From positions 13,432,330-13,496,329 of the forward strand of contig CM064690.1 of the NCBI GenBank assembly GCA_032717465.1: a DNA stretch of 64,000 bases, given 5' to 3'. This document shows positions 14,998-24,723 of the stretch, piece after piece. A model generated the notes under the pieces. That model ran no database searches. It worked only from the letters and a program-made list of their open reading frames with translations, and was not told the DNA's origin. The stretch is from Coenobita brevimanus (taxonomy: Eukaryota > Arthropoda > Malacostraca > Decapoda > Coenobitidae). Position 1 is the stretch's first letter; each line of letters opens with the position of its first letter. The position numbers and the translations under genes are program-made.

Positions 14998-15492
14998 AGT
15001 GACTGTCATGCCCGTGACCACCATGAGGCAGAGGAGGCTGCCGCCTCGTCTGGCGTCTCCTCTCCCCCTCCCCTCCTTTAGACAGACCAACTAGTCTTCA
15101 ATATCATCGGAGTAAAATTTAATTGAGCTTCTGTAGTCACTACAGTGCAGCAACCAACACTTGTTTCATTACTGTCTAACATGATGCTAATAATCCTTTC
15201 TAGCATGTGTGAAAATGCCGTATTGCAGAACACATTTATATTGCTAAATGCAGTGCACCCAACCCCTAAAGATGGCATTAATAAAAACATACAACTGTAG
15301 CAACATTTTTGGAATTCTTCGAGTTACTTAATTTAAATCTGTTCAAATTCACCTGCAATTGCATTATTTGGTGCTAGGGCTAAAAAAAAAAAAAAAAAAA
15401 AAAAAAGAACTCCGGGGGAGCATGTCCCCGGACCCTCCTAGTAGGCTGTGTTCGCCTCGTCTGTTATCAAGTCATGGTTACGGCCCTGAACT
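14998..15492. mobile_element. Possible hAT-like MITE with internal poly(A)
   Basis: The left end reads CATGCCCGTGACCACCATGA. The right end, reverse-complemented, begins CAGGGCCGTAACCATGA, giving an imperfect inverted pair of a style common at hAT termini. The right flank also has GGGGGAGCATGTCCCCGGAC, typical of non-autonomous hAT elements with long GC-rich ends. A 24-bp A-run lies at about 15,381-15,405. I could not find a convincing 8-bp target duplication, so boundaries and class are tentative. Confidence 0.4.
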
Positions 15493-15944
15493 GTGGTAGC
15501 CATTACTATGTAGGGAAGGCACAGGTTAAAATGATGGTCCTTACATAAGGTATACGTGCGCATGCACCTAATCGCTCGAGAAATCCATATTTAAGCATAC
15601 GGACTAAAAACAAAACTAGCTATTCAAATGCAAAGCTACTCTCAAAGCCCGTTAACCTTACTAGGAGTCACGAAATCGGATAGCAAAAATTCCGAATTTG
15701 TTCTTTCTTCTGTCTCTCTGTCTTCATTAGTCATAACTCCAAAGGTAAAAGGAGCACACGAGCGTGTTACGCATCTTAATAACCGGGGATATTTCTTTCC
15801 ATACTTGCAGCAGCATTCAAGGTAATGGTACTTGCTTGACTTGCACCCCAAAACAATTTCTATCATTCAGACCTTCTCTCACTGTATGTTCCAGTAAAAC
15901 TTCACGGATTCGTGTTGCCCCATTCCTGGTAAGCATTATGCATG

Positions 15945-16110
15945 CACCCACTTCCTCCTTCACCTCTATCATTCTATTTCTGTATCTGCCCTTCTCTTTT
16001 CCAAATTCTCCTTTTCCTTCTTGTCACTTATAATTACTATTTTTTCCACTTTGCGTAGTTCTACACTGAGTGATAGGTATAACAGTTTCCTGTAACCCAG
16101 GAATCCGTTT
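15945..16110 (+). repeat. SINE-like repeat, copy A
   Basis: This is co-linear with 16,786-16,960. Shared phrases include ACTTC(C/T)TC, TATCATTC, TTTCTGTATCT, TGTCACTT, TGAGTGA and a final CC(C)AGGAA. The repeat is diverged and its 3' part continues into unassigned sequence. It has no coding potential. Confidence 0.5.
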
Positions 16111-16740
16111 ACGAAAGTGTGTGGTAACCATAGGATATAACCAGATCACGTGGAGCCTACTATGGTGTCCCTGTTAACTGGTTGGAGTGACGCAAATGAG
16201 GCATCCATCCAACTACCAAACCTCCGCACTTTTCCCCACGCGAGGCACTGTCTACAAGGGAACATCGGTTCACGCATGGGACGCCCCTGCAGGGGTGACT
16301 GCTTGCCTGTGGCTTATGGGTCTGCTCAGTGAGACAGGCTGGGGTTGATCAACACCAGGAACAACGACAGCTGTATCAGCAATCTTGGTAGCAATTATCA
16401 TTCAAATACAGGTCGTTCATAGCATATCTACTATGTTTTTGGTTGCTAGCTTCCATAAAAAGATCATAAACTAGAAAACGTTTTTTTTTTTTTCTTTTTT
16501 CTAAAATAATTCCTTGTAGGTAAAAGTGTAAAGACAAGAGATGAAAAAATACCAAAACCAAGAGAGTATTTGGAAAGTGAGGAGACTAGGAGTTCTGTAC
16601 CCATTCGTACATTTCACACTGCACTTGCAAAATGTTTGCAGCTGGTGGAATGTAGTAATGCGCATAAAATCCTGAATTTCATCCCATCCCAAATGCTGTC
16701 TTCCTTCTGTGCTTATTTTCATCGCCTATTTCTGCACTAA
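16111..16740. other. Unassigned spacer
   Basis: No supported gene. The T-rich run near 16,483-16,500 and flanking ORFs look like chance. Confidence 0.3.
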
Positions 16741-17088
16741 TGTGGTAGGCGGTGGCGACAATCATCCATTCACCTAATGTAATGCTGTCTACTTCTTCAT
16801 CTTTATCATTCCTTTTCTGTATCTCCCCTCCCTGTTTCTCGCATCTTTCCTGTCACTTTCTAATGCTCTTCTTTCCTTTTCAGGAGGCTTTATATTGAGT
16901 GACAAGCCTAATGGTTTCGTGAAAGCCAGGAAAACAATTAACAACGCTGGGTAGTGTTTCCTATGTGTCAACAAGTGGGTTGGCGGAAGGTCAGTCCTCC
17001 TCCCGTTAAAACTGCAAGCTCAATGACAAACGGCCACCCCTCAAGGAATTATGGCCTCTGACGATAGGCAGACAGATAGGTAGATAGT
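16741..17088 (+). mobile_element. SINE-like non-autonomous element sharing a LINE 3' tail, copy B
   Basis: The left part matches copy A at 15,945-16,110. The right end reads CACCCCTCAAGGAATTATGG then CCTCTGACGATAGGCAGACAGATAGGTAGATAG. This parallels the last bases of the RTE-like LINE at 1,528-1,575 (CACCCCAAACGGGATTGAGG, then a GTCTGGCAATAGATAGACAG tail). Tail sharing is the usual sign of a SINE mobilised by a particular LINE. I did not find an A-box and B-box pair, so origin from a tRNA is not shown. Confidence 0.5.
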
Positions 17089-17129
17089 TTCTGCTCTTTT
17101 CCCATCCTTACATCTTAACAATCATTTAA

Positions 17130-17130
<1 letters not shown>

Positions 17131-17214
<84 letters not shown>

Positions 17215-17239
17215 ACAGTTAACTTTGTGTATGGTTAGC

Positions 17240-17305
<66 letters not shown>

Positions 17306-17320
17306 CCACGCACGTACGCA
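17131..17320. repeat. Compound microsatellite (TG)n(TA)n ... (CA)n
   Basis: (TG)n at 17131-17154 and (TA)n to 17204 are followed, after 38 bp, by (CA)n at 17243-17301 ending in CACGCACG-type units. Confidence 0.97.
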
Positions 17321-17821
17321 CGCGCAGTCACAAAATGCATACAAAGCAATGGCGTAAGTGCATTCATATCCAATGTCAAATAAAGTTGTAAACATCATCA
17401 TATATGCTCTTCCAGATGCGCCTTTGAAAACTGTAAACTTGTTACCAGAGCAGTAATAGTGGGCAGCTGCATCACTCTGGCAAGCACGCCAAGGTATGAA
17501 CACGACGTGCCTCTGATAACTGTCCAGTATAACTGACAAGGAAAGTACATAGTAAACTTTCCCACAGAATATGACACGGAGCGTCCCTGTACATAACATC
17601 CTCATTTCAGTTATACCAACGGATAGTCTCGGGAAAGAAAGGCCCCGTCCACAGGTCTTGTGGATGTCCCTGGTTCACAGTGCACTTGATCTGTTTAACT
17701 TAGACAAGTTATCATATCTATATATGAATGTTAAGCCGTAATAATAGGTAAGCATTAGAGTACGAGCTTAGTCATAAACAAGTGATATGTAAAGAATGCA
17801 GAGCCATCGCATTATCTTCGT
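17321..17821. other. Unassigned spacer left of LTR element 1
   Basis: I see no gene-like structure. Confidence 0.35.
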
Positions 17822-17826
17822 GACGT
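17822..17826. other. Target-site duplication GACGT (left)
   Basis: Identical to 24719-24723, which immediately follows the right LTR. Five-base duplications are typical of gypsy-type integrases. Confidence 0.92.
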
Positions 17827-18902
17827 TGTCACGAATTTGCGCGAGCGTATTTATAAATTCGTGACATAGTACCTAAGTGGGAAAACCACGAACTCTACTG
17901 GAATTCCCAATGGGCATCACTCAGTTCAGCCGTCCTCGTATTCACTAGATCGGGATGGTTTTCAGAACATTTCTCACTGTTTCACAAGTGATCATTCTTA
18001 TGCACGACATTATTGCCTTCACTGAGTGATTAATTGTGAGTGTATATAGCTCACTTTCTTTCCGTTGACCGTTGAAGTTCGAACACGGCCATCCCTCACC
18101 CTCTTTCATAGTTTGAAGTCAGTCAGCTTTGAGTCGTCGCGAGAGTAGGATCGTTGTGCCCAGCGTAAGGCAGTGTCCCCGTTGTACAGCGAGTTCCTGA
18201 AATCTCCACCTAGACAGTGAATTGGCGACGAGAGTTTAGCGAATTGCAGCATCTGATGTCCTGCACAGGTGCCCAGTTCATTTCCCTCAGCTCCTCTCCA
18301 CTGACCAGTATTTCTTTTCATTTTTTTCTAGGTTTAAATATTTTGCTTTTGACTGAGCGAGTAAGCGTATTCTCCTTATTATTTTAAATTCATTTTTGAG
18401 ATTCATGTAACGTAAATTTATTTCACTGTAATTAATAAATTTACAGTTCTTTTTCTTTGAGCTTAATGTAGTTAAACTCATGCTTTATTTCTCCACATTA
18501 AGCTTATTTTAGTTGCCGCTCCTAGTTTGCACAAGCTCTTTACATTATTCATTACTGGTACTTAGGCCAGTTCTTTTGTATTAAGCTTAAATCCATTGTG
18601 CCAGCCAGGAGTTAATGCACCAGCAAGAACCTGTTTTATCACTAATAGCATTAGTTACTGATTGTCAGGGGTGGAGTCACTTTCTCAAGAGGCTAACATA
18701 CTAACAAACAGCACGCATGAGTAATTAGTTTCTGCTGTATACTGTCGAGAAAGTTTATAAATTCTCGTCCTTAGAGAATTGGCGAAGTAAGCCGGCATAA
18801 AGTAAAACTTGCTGCTTGATTTTCACAAGTCAATTCCTTGTCTCTGTTTTCAAGCAAAATATAAGCATTCTTTAATTCATAAATTCACATCGCCACGTGA
18901 CA
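17827..18902 (+). repeat. 5' LTR of element 1
   Basis: The LTR has terminal inverted ends TGTCACG/CGTGACA. It aligns end to end with 23,645-24,718. It contains the 39-bp core beginning AGCGAATTGCAG and ending GCCCAG (18238-18276) that also recurs in the internal 122-bp array. Confidence 0.93.
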
Positions 18903-18922
18903 TCTGGCGACCTCATTCCAGG
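18903..18922 (+). promoter_or_regulatory. Putative primer-binding site of element 1
   Basis: Two bases after the LTR the sequence reads TGGCGACCTCATTCC. The TGG start pairs with the CCA end of a tRNA, and TGGCGACC is a common gypsy-type start. I did not identify the tRNA. Confidence 0.6.
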
Positions 18923-19115
18923 ATATTTACTCCTAGCTCTAAAGTTATTAACGAGATAATACTCACTCACTCACACCTAGATATTTATCATTAAAGTCTA
19001 TAGACACCATCTTACTGGTGGTTATTAATTCATTACTATTAATTTTACGTAATAGTTTTCACAGTCAATTGTGTGTGTGTTTTTTTTTTTCAATTTTCTT
19101 TCCTTATCAGTTTAA

Positions 19116-19874
19116 CCCGCGCCGTCCCGAGGACGTACTTCCACGTCCTCACGTTTTGTCACAGCTAATCCCGAGGACGTACTTCAACGTCCTGCAATTG
19201 CAAGGTTCATAATTTCCACAATTTTCAATTTTCGCGAGTCATTTTTGGTACGTATACACGGGACACCTGCCTCAACAAGATGCCAGGCAGAGACAATGCC
19301 TTACCCAGCATGACCTCCTCCCCCCCCCTGCATGCCCTTTTCTCAGCAATTCACCTGTTATCAGTGACCTGGCCAGTATAGCCATGTCATGCCACGGTAC
19401 GAAATTCAGGGCCAGAGTGATTCCCCAATCAATGACAATGTGGAGGACAAACTTTACATAGCATTAGAGGCAGAAACAGTTAGAAATGATGATCAGGTAA
19501 TGTGGCAAAAAAAGGTCAGGTATTAGTGAGTGAAACAATGCTTATAATGCCTATATTACTGCTTGAAAACCAATATACTCTTGTACTACATATAAATTCG
19601 TAACAGTAAATAAATAAATACCGTTTATGAGTGGTGTGAAATAGTTATCCTCCCATAGAACTCGTTTTCTTTGGTGCCAGCCTGATAGAAAACCCAGTAA
19701 GGTAAGGAGGCTCTCCTACCTGTAATGAGTATTTTAAACCTCAGGTGAGCGATTTCTCTATGAATTTTCGATGTTTATCACCAAAAGCGAAAGTTTTAGC
19801 AAAAAAAAAAAGGGTCGAAAAATGGTCGGGATTGGGGGGTACCAGTGGTCAAAAAGTGGTCGGGACGGGGCGGG
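19116..19874 (+). mobile_element. piggyBac-type MITE (759 bp) in element 1 leader
   Basis: Flanked by TTAA at 19112-19115 and 19875-19878. The ends read CCCGCGCCGTCCCGA and, reverse-complemented, CCCGCCCCGTCCCGA. It has the same termini as the full piggyBac at 48,083-52,175 and aligns in opposite orientation with the MITE at 53,893-54,650. Shared phrases include TTCTTTGGTGCCAGCCTGATAG. It is non-autonomous and presumably moved in trans by a piggyBac transposase. Confidence 0.9.
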
Positions 19875-20002
19875 TTAACTAGATAAAATGGGTAACCACC
19901 AACCTGTGCCTATATTCTTTACTCTTGATTATTGGCATTTCTCTGCAAAATAGCAGTCAGTGCTTAGTCTTTAGTTTGCTCAGCCTTAGTTGAGTTAGCA
20001 TC

Positions 20003-21460
20003 ATGACTACTAATATCTATGTACAGGAAGCCAAAGATATGGGGCTTAGCAAACCTGAACAAATAAAGGACTACATCCTCTCTTGGTTTAATTACGAACA
20101 ACAACGTGAGAATGATGCTCGTGAAGAATGTAGAATTCAACGTGAACACGAGCGAGAACAACGTCAACATGAGCAAAAACAACGCACACTCGAGTTAGAA
20201 CAACGCGAGAGAGGACGTGAATATGAGCGAGAACAACGAGAGAGAGAACAAGAACACGAACTCCGAGCGCGAGGCACGTGAGAAACATGAACTTGAGATG
20301 TTGAAGCTCAAATGAGATTCCTTGGCTTCAGACACATCTGGTGCAGCTAACCCAAGCTCCACCAGCGCCCTCCCTGCACATGTTCTGGCCACCCCACACA
20401 TCAAGCTTCCTCCATACAAGGAAGGCGAGCAAATCGAGCCATTCACTGCTCGTTTGGAAGACATGGCTCGGCTGTACAAGCTGGATGAGGCAGCTAAGCG
20501 GCTCCAGTTTCTTAGCTTGTTTGAGGGCCTGCCCTCTATATTCTCCACAGAATTCGTGGAGACAATCTCACGTATGAGATGATGAAAGCCTCACTCATCA
20601 AAGTGTACAGTCTCACAGTTGACGACGCCAAGAGTCAGTTTATGAGGGCGCGTTTACAAGAAAAAGAGACTGCCGTTCAGTTTCTTGATCGGCTTACTGC
20701 TTACTTAGATGAATGAATGGAGAAAGATGAAACTCCTTCCACACGTGAGGGGATAATTGACCTTATCCTGTGTACGCAGCTAGAAAAGTCGTGGCCTGCT
20801 GAGCTTATGGCTCAGCTTAAGATCTGCCAGGTAAGGGATGCCAGCCAAATGGTGGAGAAGGCTGATGCATTATTCACTGCGTACGGGTATCAAACTCGTA
20901 AGCAACACACCTGGAACAGGAGAGCTGACAAATCTGGGAAACCATCTCAGACTGAACCCCAGCATCAAGGCCATTCTCAGAATAATGGCCAAGGTCCAAA
21001 CAAACTGCAGAAGAAGGACCAGGGGCAAAACACTCAGAAACCTGAGTGGAAGTGATACAACATGTACCCTAACCAGCAGCAGTATCAACCACAGAATCAA
21101 AGGTCAGGACAATCCTTTTCAGCACCATCCCAAGTGAATCGGAGGCAGGATGCGAACGCAGCCTTTATTCCTCAACAGCAGTACGGTGCTGTCGTCCCTA
21201 GCAGCACGGGTACTTCCCTACAGTTCACTAGTCCCCCAGTAACAATGAACACTCCTCCACAGATGGTCAACGCTCCATCTCCCCAGACAGTGACTACGAC
21301 CCCTCAGGTATCTAATTCTCAGGGCACCATGTTTGCTGCATCACTCATTCAGCAGCCTCATCAGTGGCTGGCTGCTTTCTCCACAGGCCCTCCCACAGGT
21401 AACAGTGCCTTCCTTATTCAGCCAGGGTTTGTGGGAGACTGTGAAGGTCCTGAGAGATAA
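20003..21460 (+). pseudogene. gag of LTR element 1, broken
   Basis: The frame starts MTTNIYVQEAKDMGL at 20,003. It has an extremely charged coiled-coil segment of REHEREQRQ-type repeats (20,100-20,310), then a proline-rich linker and a capsid-like block (LPPYKEGEQIEPFTARLEDM, near 20,410). A later part shows ETAVQFLDRLTAYLDE, LILCTQLEKSWPAEL and VEKADALFTAYG. The tail is Gln/Pro-rich with no CCHC zinc knuckle visible. Defects are a frameshift near 20,265, TGA at 20313-20315, a frameshift near 20,570, TGA at 20714-20716 and TGA at 21053-21055. This domain order matches Gag of invertebrate and fish gypsy-like elements with a SCAN-like capsid tail. The family link is from memory of the pattern. 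Confidence 0.8.
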
Positions 21461-22302
21461 TGGTTCCTCAGGTTGCTCTGTCAGGCAGAGTCTAGTTCGG
21501 CCTGAGAAATACACAGGTCGACAGATCCAAGCTAAGCTTATTGATGGATCAATGAGATTGTTCCCTGAGGCACGTATCCAGGTGGCATCTCCATTTTACA
21601 CTGGTACGACAGTCGCAGTTGTCATGCCAGAACCTTTGTTTGACCTTATCATAGGCAACATAAGCGGTACCAAGTATAGTTGCACCATAGATGATGCTAC
21701 TCAGACTTTGGCTGCAGTAACACGAGCCATGGCAGAGGCTCTGAACTGTGTCACCCCGGTGACCATTGCATCACCGCAAGATCTGATTTGTAGCCAAGAT
21801 GTTGTTCAAGAACAACATTCTGACCCAACACTTGCTGCTGTGCAGAAGAAACAAAAGGGTAGAGTGATTAAGTATTCATGGGGAGGTCAAGCCAAGTTCC
21901 TTCGTAAACAAGGATGGCTGTACTGTGAGTCACGAACACCCCAGGGCGAGGTTCGACTGCAGTTTGTCGTTCCCGCTAAGTATCGCCAAGCAGTGTTAGA
22001 ATGGGATCATTGTTCAGCCTCAGGAGGCCACATGGGCAAAAGGAAAACCCAGGGCAGTATCCATGCTGACTTTTTCTGGCCAGGAATGGGACCGGAAATA
22101 GAGTGTTTTGTGCGTTCCTGCAGTGTGTGTCCATGTACAACCAATCAGGGACGTCCTTCCTGTGCCATTTGAATCCACACCCATAATCTCTGAAGCAGCT
22201 GAGAGACAGGGCAGTGATAATGTGGGTGCAGACTTGATGTCTCGCCCGTTGACCCCACAGGACACATCATGTCCAGGGCCTGTACATACACATGTACCAT
22301 AG
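21430..22302 (+). pseudogene. Protease, integrase zinc domain and RNase H tail of LTR element 1
   Basis: An aspartic protease reads VLRDNGSSG, with the active-site Asp codon at 21456-21458, and LFDLIIGN near 21,635. The usual D-T/S-G triad is D-N-G, so activity is doubtful. No RT follows. After about 90 residues comes the integrase HHCC domain, with GGHMGKRKTQGSIHADFFWPG and SCSVC near 22,020-22,130. The frame then shifts near 22,160 and gives VPFESTPIISE followed directly by RQGSDNVGADLMSRPL. The last phrase resembles the C-terminal end of gypsy RNase H. The integrase catalytic core, RT and most of RNase H are missing. The order implies that the parent had integrase upstream of RT/RNase H. 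Confidence 0.75.
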
Positions 22303-22512
22303 GTTAAGGGGGAAGTTCGAGAAACCCGTAGGGACAATCCAAAGCTGTGTTTGAATTACCTTGTGGTGTCTCGAACTGTGGGCCTCTCTGAGGATTCCCG
22401 GAGAATGCACATTCCACATGAGTGTTCACACCCACAGTGGGTGTTAAAATGTGACCTGCCCAAGATTGCATAGGGATTCTCAGCTTGCCAATGTTAATCG
22501 TAAGTGAAGAGT

Positions 22513-23000
22513 AGGGTTTAACCAGTAAACTGGGTGCTTTGGCTTAGCGAATTGCAGTGTTTGATGTCCTGCACAGGCGCCCAGTGTTTTTGCTCAGTTT
22601 GACCATGTTTCCTGGTTAATAATAATGTAGGTTTAGGGTTTAACCAGTAAACTGGATGTTTTGGCTCAGCGAATTGCAGTGTTTGATGTCCTGCACAGGC
22701 GCCCAGTCTTTTTGCTCAGTTTGACCACTTTTCCTGGTTAATAATAATGTAGGTTTAGGGTTTACCCAGTAAACTGGGTCCCTTGGCTTAGTGAATTGCA
22801 GCGTTTGATGTCCTGCACAGGTGCCCAGACTTTTTGCTCAGTTTGACCACGTTTCCTGGTTAATAATAATGTAAGTTTAGGGTTTAACCAGTAAACTGGG
22901 CCCTTTGGCTTAGCGAATTGCAGCGTTTGATGTCCTGCACAGATGCCCAGTCTTTTCGCTCAGCTCCCCCTCCTGGGACCACGTTTCCTGGTTAATGATG
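22513..23000 (+). repeat. Four-copy 122-bp tandem array inside LTR element 1
   Basis: Units start at 22513, 22635, 22757 and 22879, exactly 122 bp apart. Each begins AGGGTTTA(A/C)CCAGTAAACTGG and contains GCGAATTGCAG, TGATGTCCTGCACAG and TTTCCTGGTTAAT. The middle part is the same core found once in each LTR (18238-18276 and 24056-24094). Unit 4 has the extra CTCAGCTCCCC phrase found in the LTR, so the array looks LTR-derived. Each unit contains the short palindrome CCAGTAAACTGG or a variant. It has no coding potential. Confidence 0.92.
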
Positions 23001-23644
23001 TATCCAATACGAAAATAATGGCGACCTCGAATGTACAAAGCTTGGCTGTCACTTAAAATTTTTGGCTAGGGTGTACTTTTTGTAGCGTACATACTGACTG
23101 CTAGGCAGAGAAATTGTAATTTAATAAAGATTGTTTGTTGCACTGACACTTTTGATGCTCCACCTTGATTACTTTCGCAGGTGCAGCTAGCGAGTGTAGC
23201 AATTTTGTTGTGGAGATCAACTGATCATCTCTGCCACATGCTCCCACCTCTTCTCTTCTGCCTCGTCATCATTATTTACTGTTGATTTGTATTACATAAT
23301 TTTACACGTAGGCACAGTTACACCACAACTGTCACACCTATACCGTGTATTAAATACATCACGCTACGTAACAATTAGTTGTTAATGTAAATGTAGTGAA
23401 CTTTTTGCTCAGTTTGACCTGAGTACAGGCTTTTTCACCCTCGTCACGGAGTTTTTTCCTCAAGCTTGCTCCTATTAACGTAAATATGAGGTTTTTCCGC
23501 TCATGGGCGACTGTGATTTTCTCCTGTAGCAGGATAGTACACACGCCACAGTGTGAATCTTGTGCGACTGAGTTAGGATTTACTGTATATGTATGTATAT
23601 CATAAAATTTTTCTTTAAAAAAATTTTATTTTGATGGGGCATAA
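23001..23644 (+). other. Non-coding 3' internal region of LTR element 1
   Basis: No ORF resembling env or any domain is visible. No strong polypurine tract precedes the 3' LTR. The bases before it read GATGGGGCATAA. Confidence 0.5.
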
Positions 23645-24718
23645 TGTCACAAATTCGCGCGAATGTATTTATAAATTCATGACATAGTACCTAAGTGGGA
23701 AAACCACGAACTCTACTGGAATTTCCACTGGGCATCACTCAGTTCAACCGTCCTCGTATTCACTCGATCGGGTTGGTTTTCAGAACATTTCTCACTGTTT
23801 CACAAGTGATCATTCTTATGCACGACATTAGTGCCTTCACTGAGTGATTTATTGTGAGCATATATCACTCACTTTCTTTCCGTTGACCGTTGAAGTTTGA
23901 ACACGGCCATCCCTCGTCCTCTATCATAGTTTGAAGTCAGTCAGCTTTGAGTCGTCGCGAGAGTAGGATCGTTGTGCCCAGCATAAGGCAGTGCCTCTGT
24001 TGTACAGCAAGTTCCTGAAATCTCCACCTAGACGGTGAATTGGTGAAGAGAGTTTAGCGAATTGCAGCATCTGATGTCCTGCACAGGTGCCCAGTTCATT
24101 TCCCTCAGCTCCCCTCCACTGACCAGTATTTCTTTTCGTTTTTTTTCTAGATTTAAGTGTTTAGCTTTTGAATGAGTGAGTGAGTGTATTCTCCTTGTTA
24201 TTTTGAATTCATTTTTGAGATTCATGTAACGTAAATTTATTTCATTGTAATTAATAAATTTACAGTTCTTTTTCTTTGAGCTTAATGTAGTTAAACTCGT
24301 GTTTTATTTCTCCACATTAAGCTTATTTTAGTTGCCGCTCCTAGTTACAAACGCTTTACATTATTCATTACTGGTACTTAGGCCAGTTCTTTTGTATCAA
24401 GCTTAAATCCGTTGTGCCAGCCAGGAGTTAATGCACTGGCAAGAACCTGTTTATCATTAATAGCATTAGTTACTGATTGTCAGTGGTGGAGTCACTTTCT
24501 CAAGAGGCTAACAGTACTAACAAACAGCACACGTGAGTAATTAGTTTCTGCTGTGTACTGTTGAGAAAGTTTATAAATTCTCGTCCTTAGAGAATCGGCG
24601 AAGTAAGCCGGCATAAAGTAAAACCTACTGCTTGATTTTCACAAGTCAATTCCTTGTCACTATTTTCAAGCAACATATAAGCATTCTTTAATTCATAAAT
24701 TCACATCCCTCCGTGACA
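23645..24718 (+). repeat. 3' LTR of element 1
   Basis: Direct repeat of 17,827-18,902, 1,074 bp, ending CCGTGACA. It is followed by the GACGT target duplication at 24719-24723. Confidence 0.93.
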
Positions 24719-24723
24719 GACGT

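Larger units (their letters stand above)
17827..24718 (+). mobile_element. LTR retrotransposon 1 (Ty3/gypsy-type, probably Gmr1-like), RT lost
   Basis: This 6.9-kb element has direct LTRs of 1,076 bp and 1,074 bp, each beginning TGTCAC and ending GTGACA. A perfect 5-bp target-site duplication GACGT lies at 17822-17826 and 24719-24723. The internal region holds degenerate gag, a protease and the integrase zinc domain, a short RNase H-like tail and a four-copy 122-bp array. A piggyBac-type MITE sits in the leader. There is no RT. The LTRs appear roughly 95% identical by eye, so the insertion is not very recent. Confidence 0.93.

Noticed and set aside
20088..20288. Minus-strand Val/Leu-rich ORF that could look like membrane segments
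   Set aside because: It is the reverse of the Glu/Arg/Gln-rich Gag coiled coil. Antisense of charged coils gives artificial hydrophobic frames.
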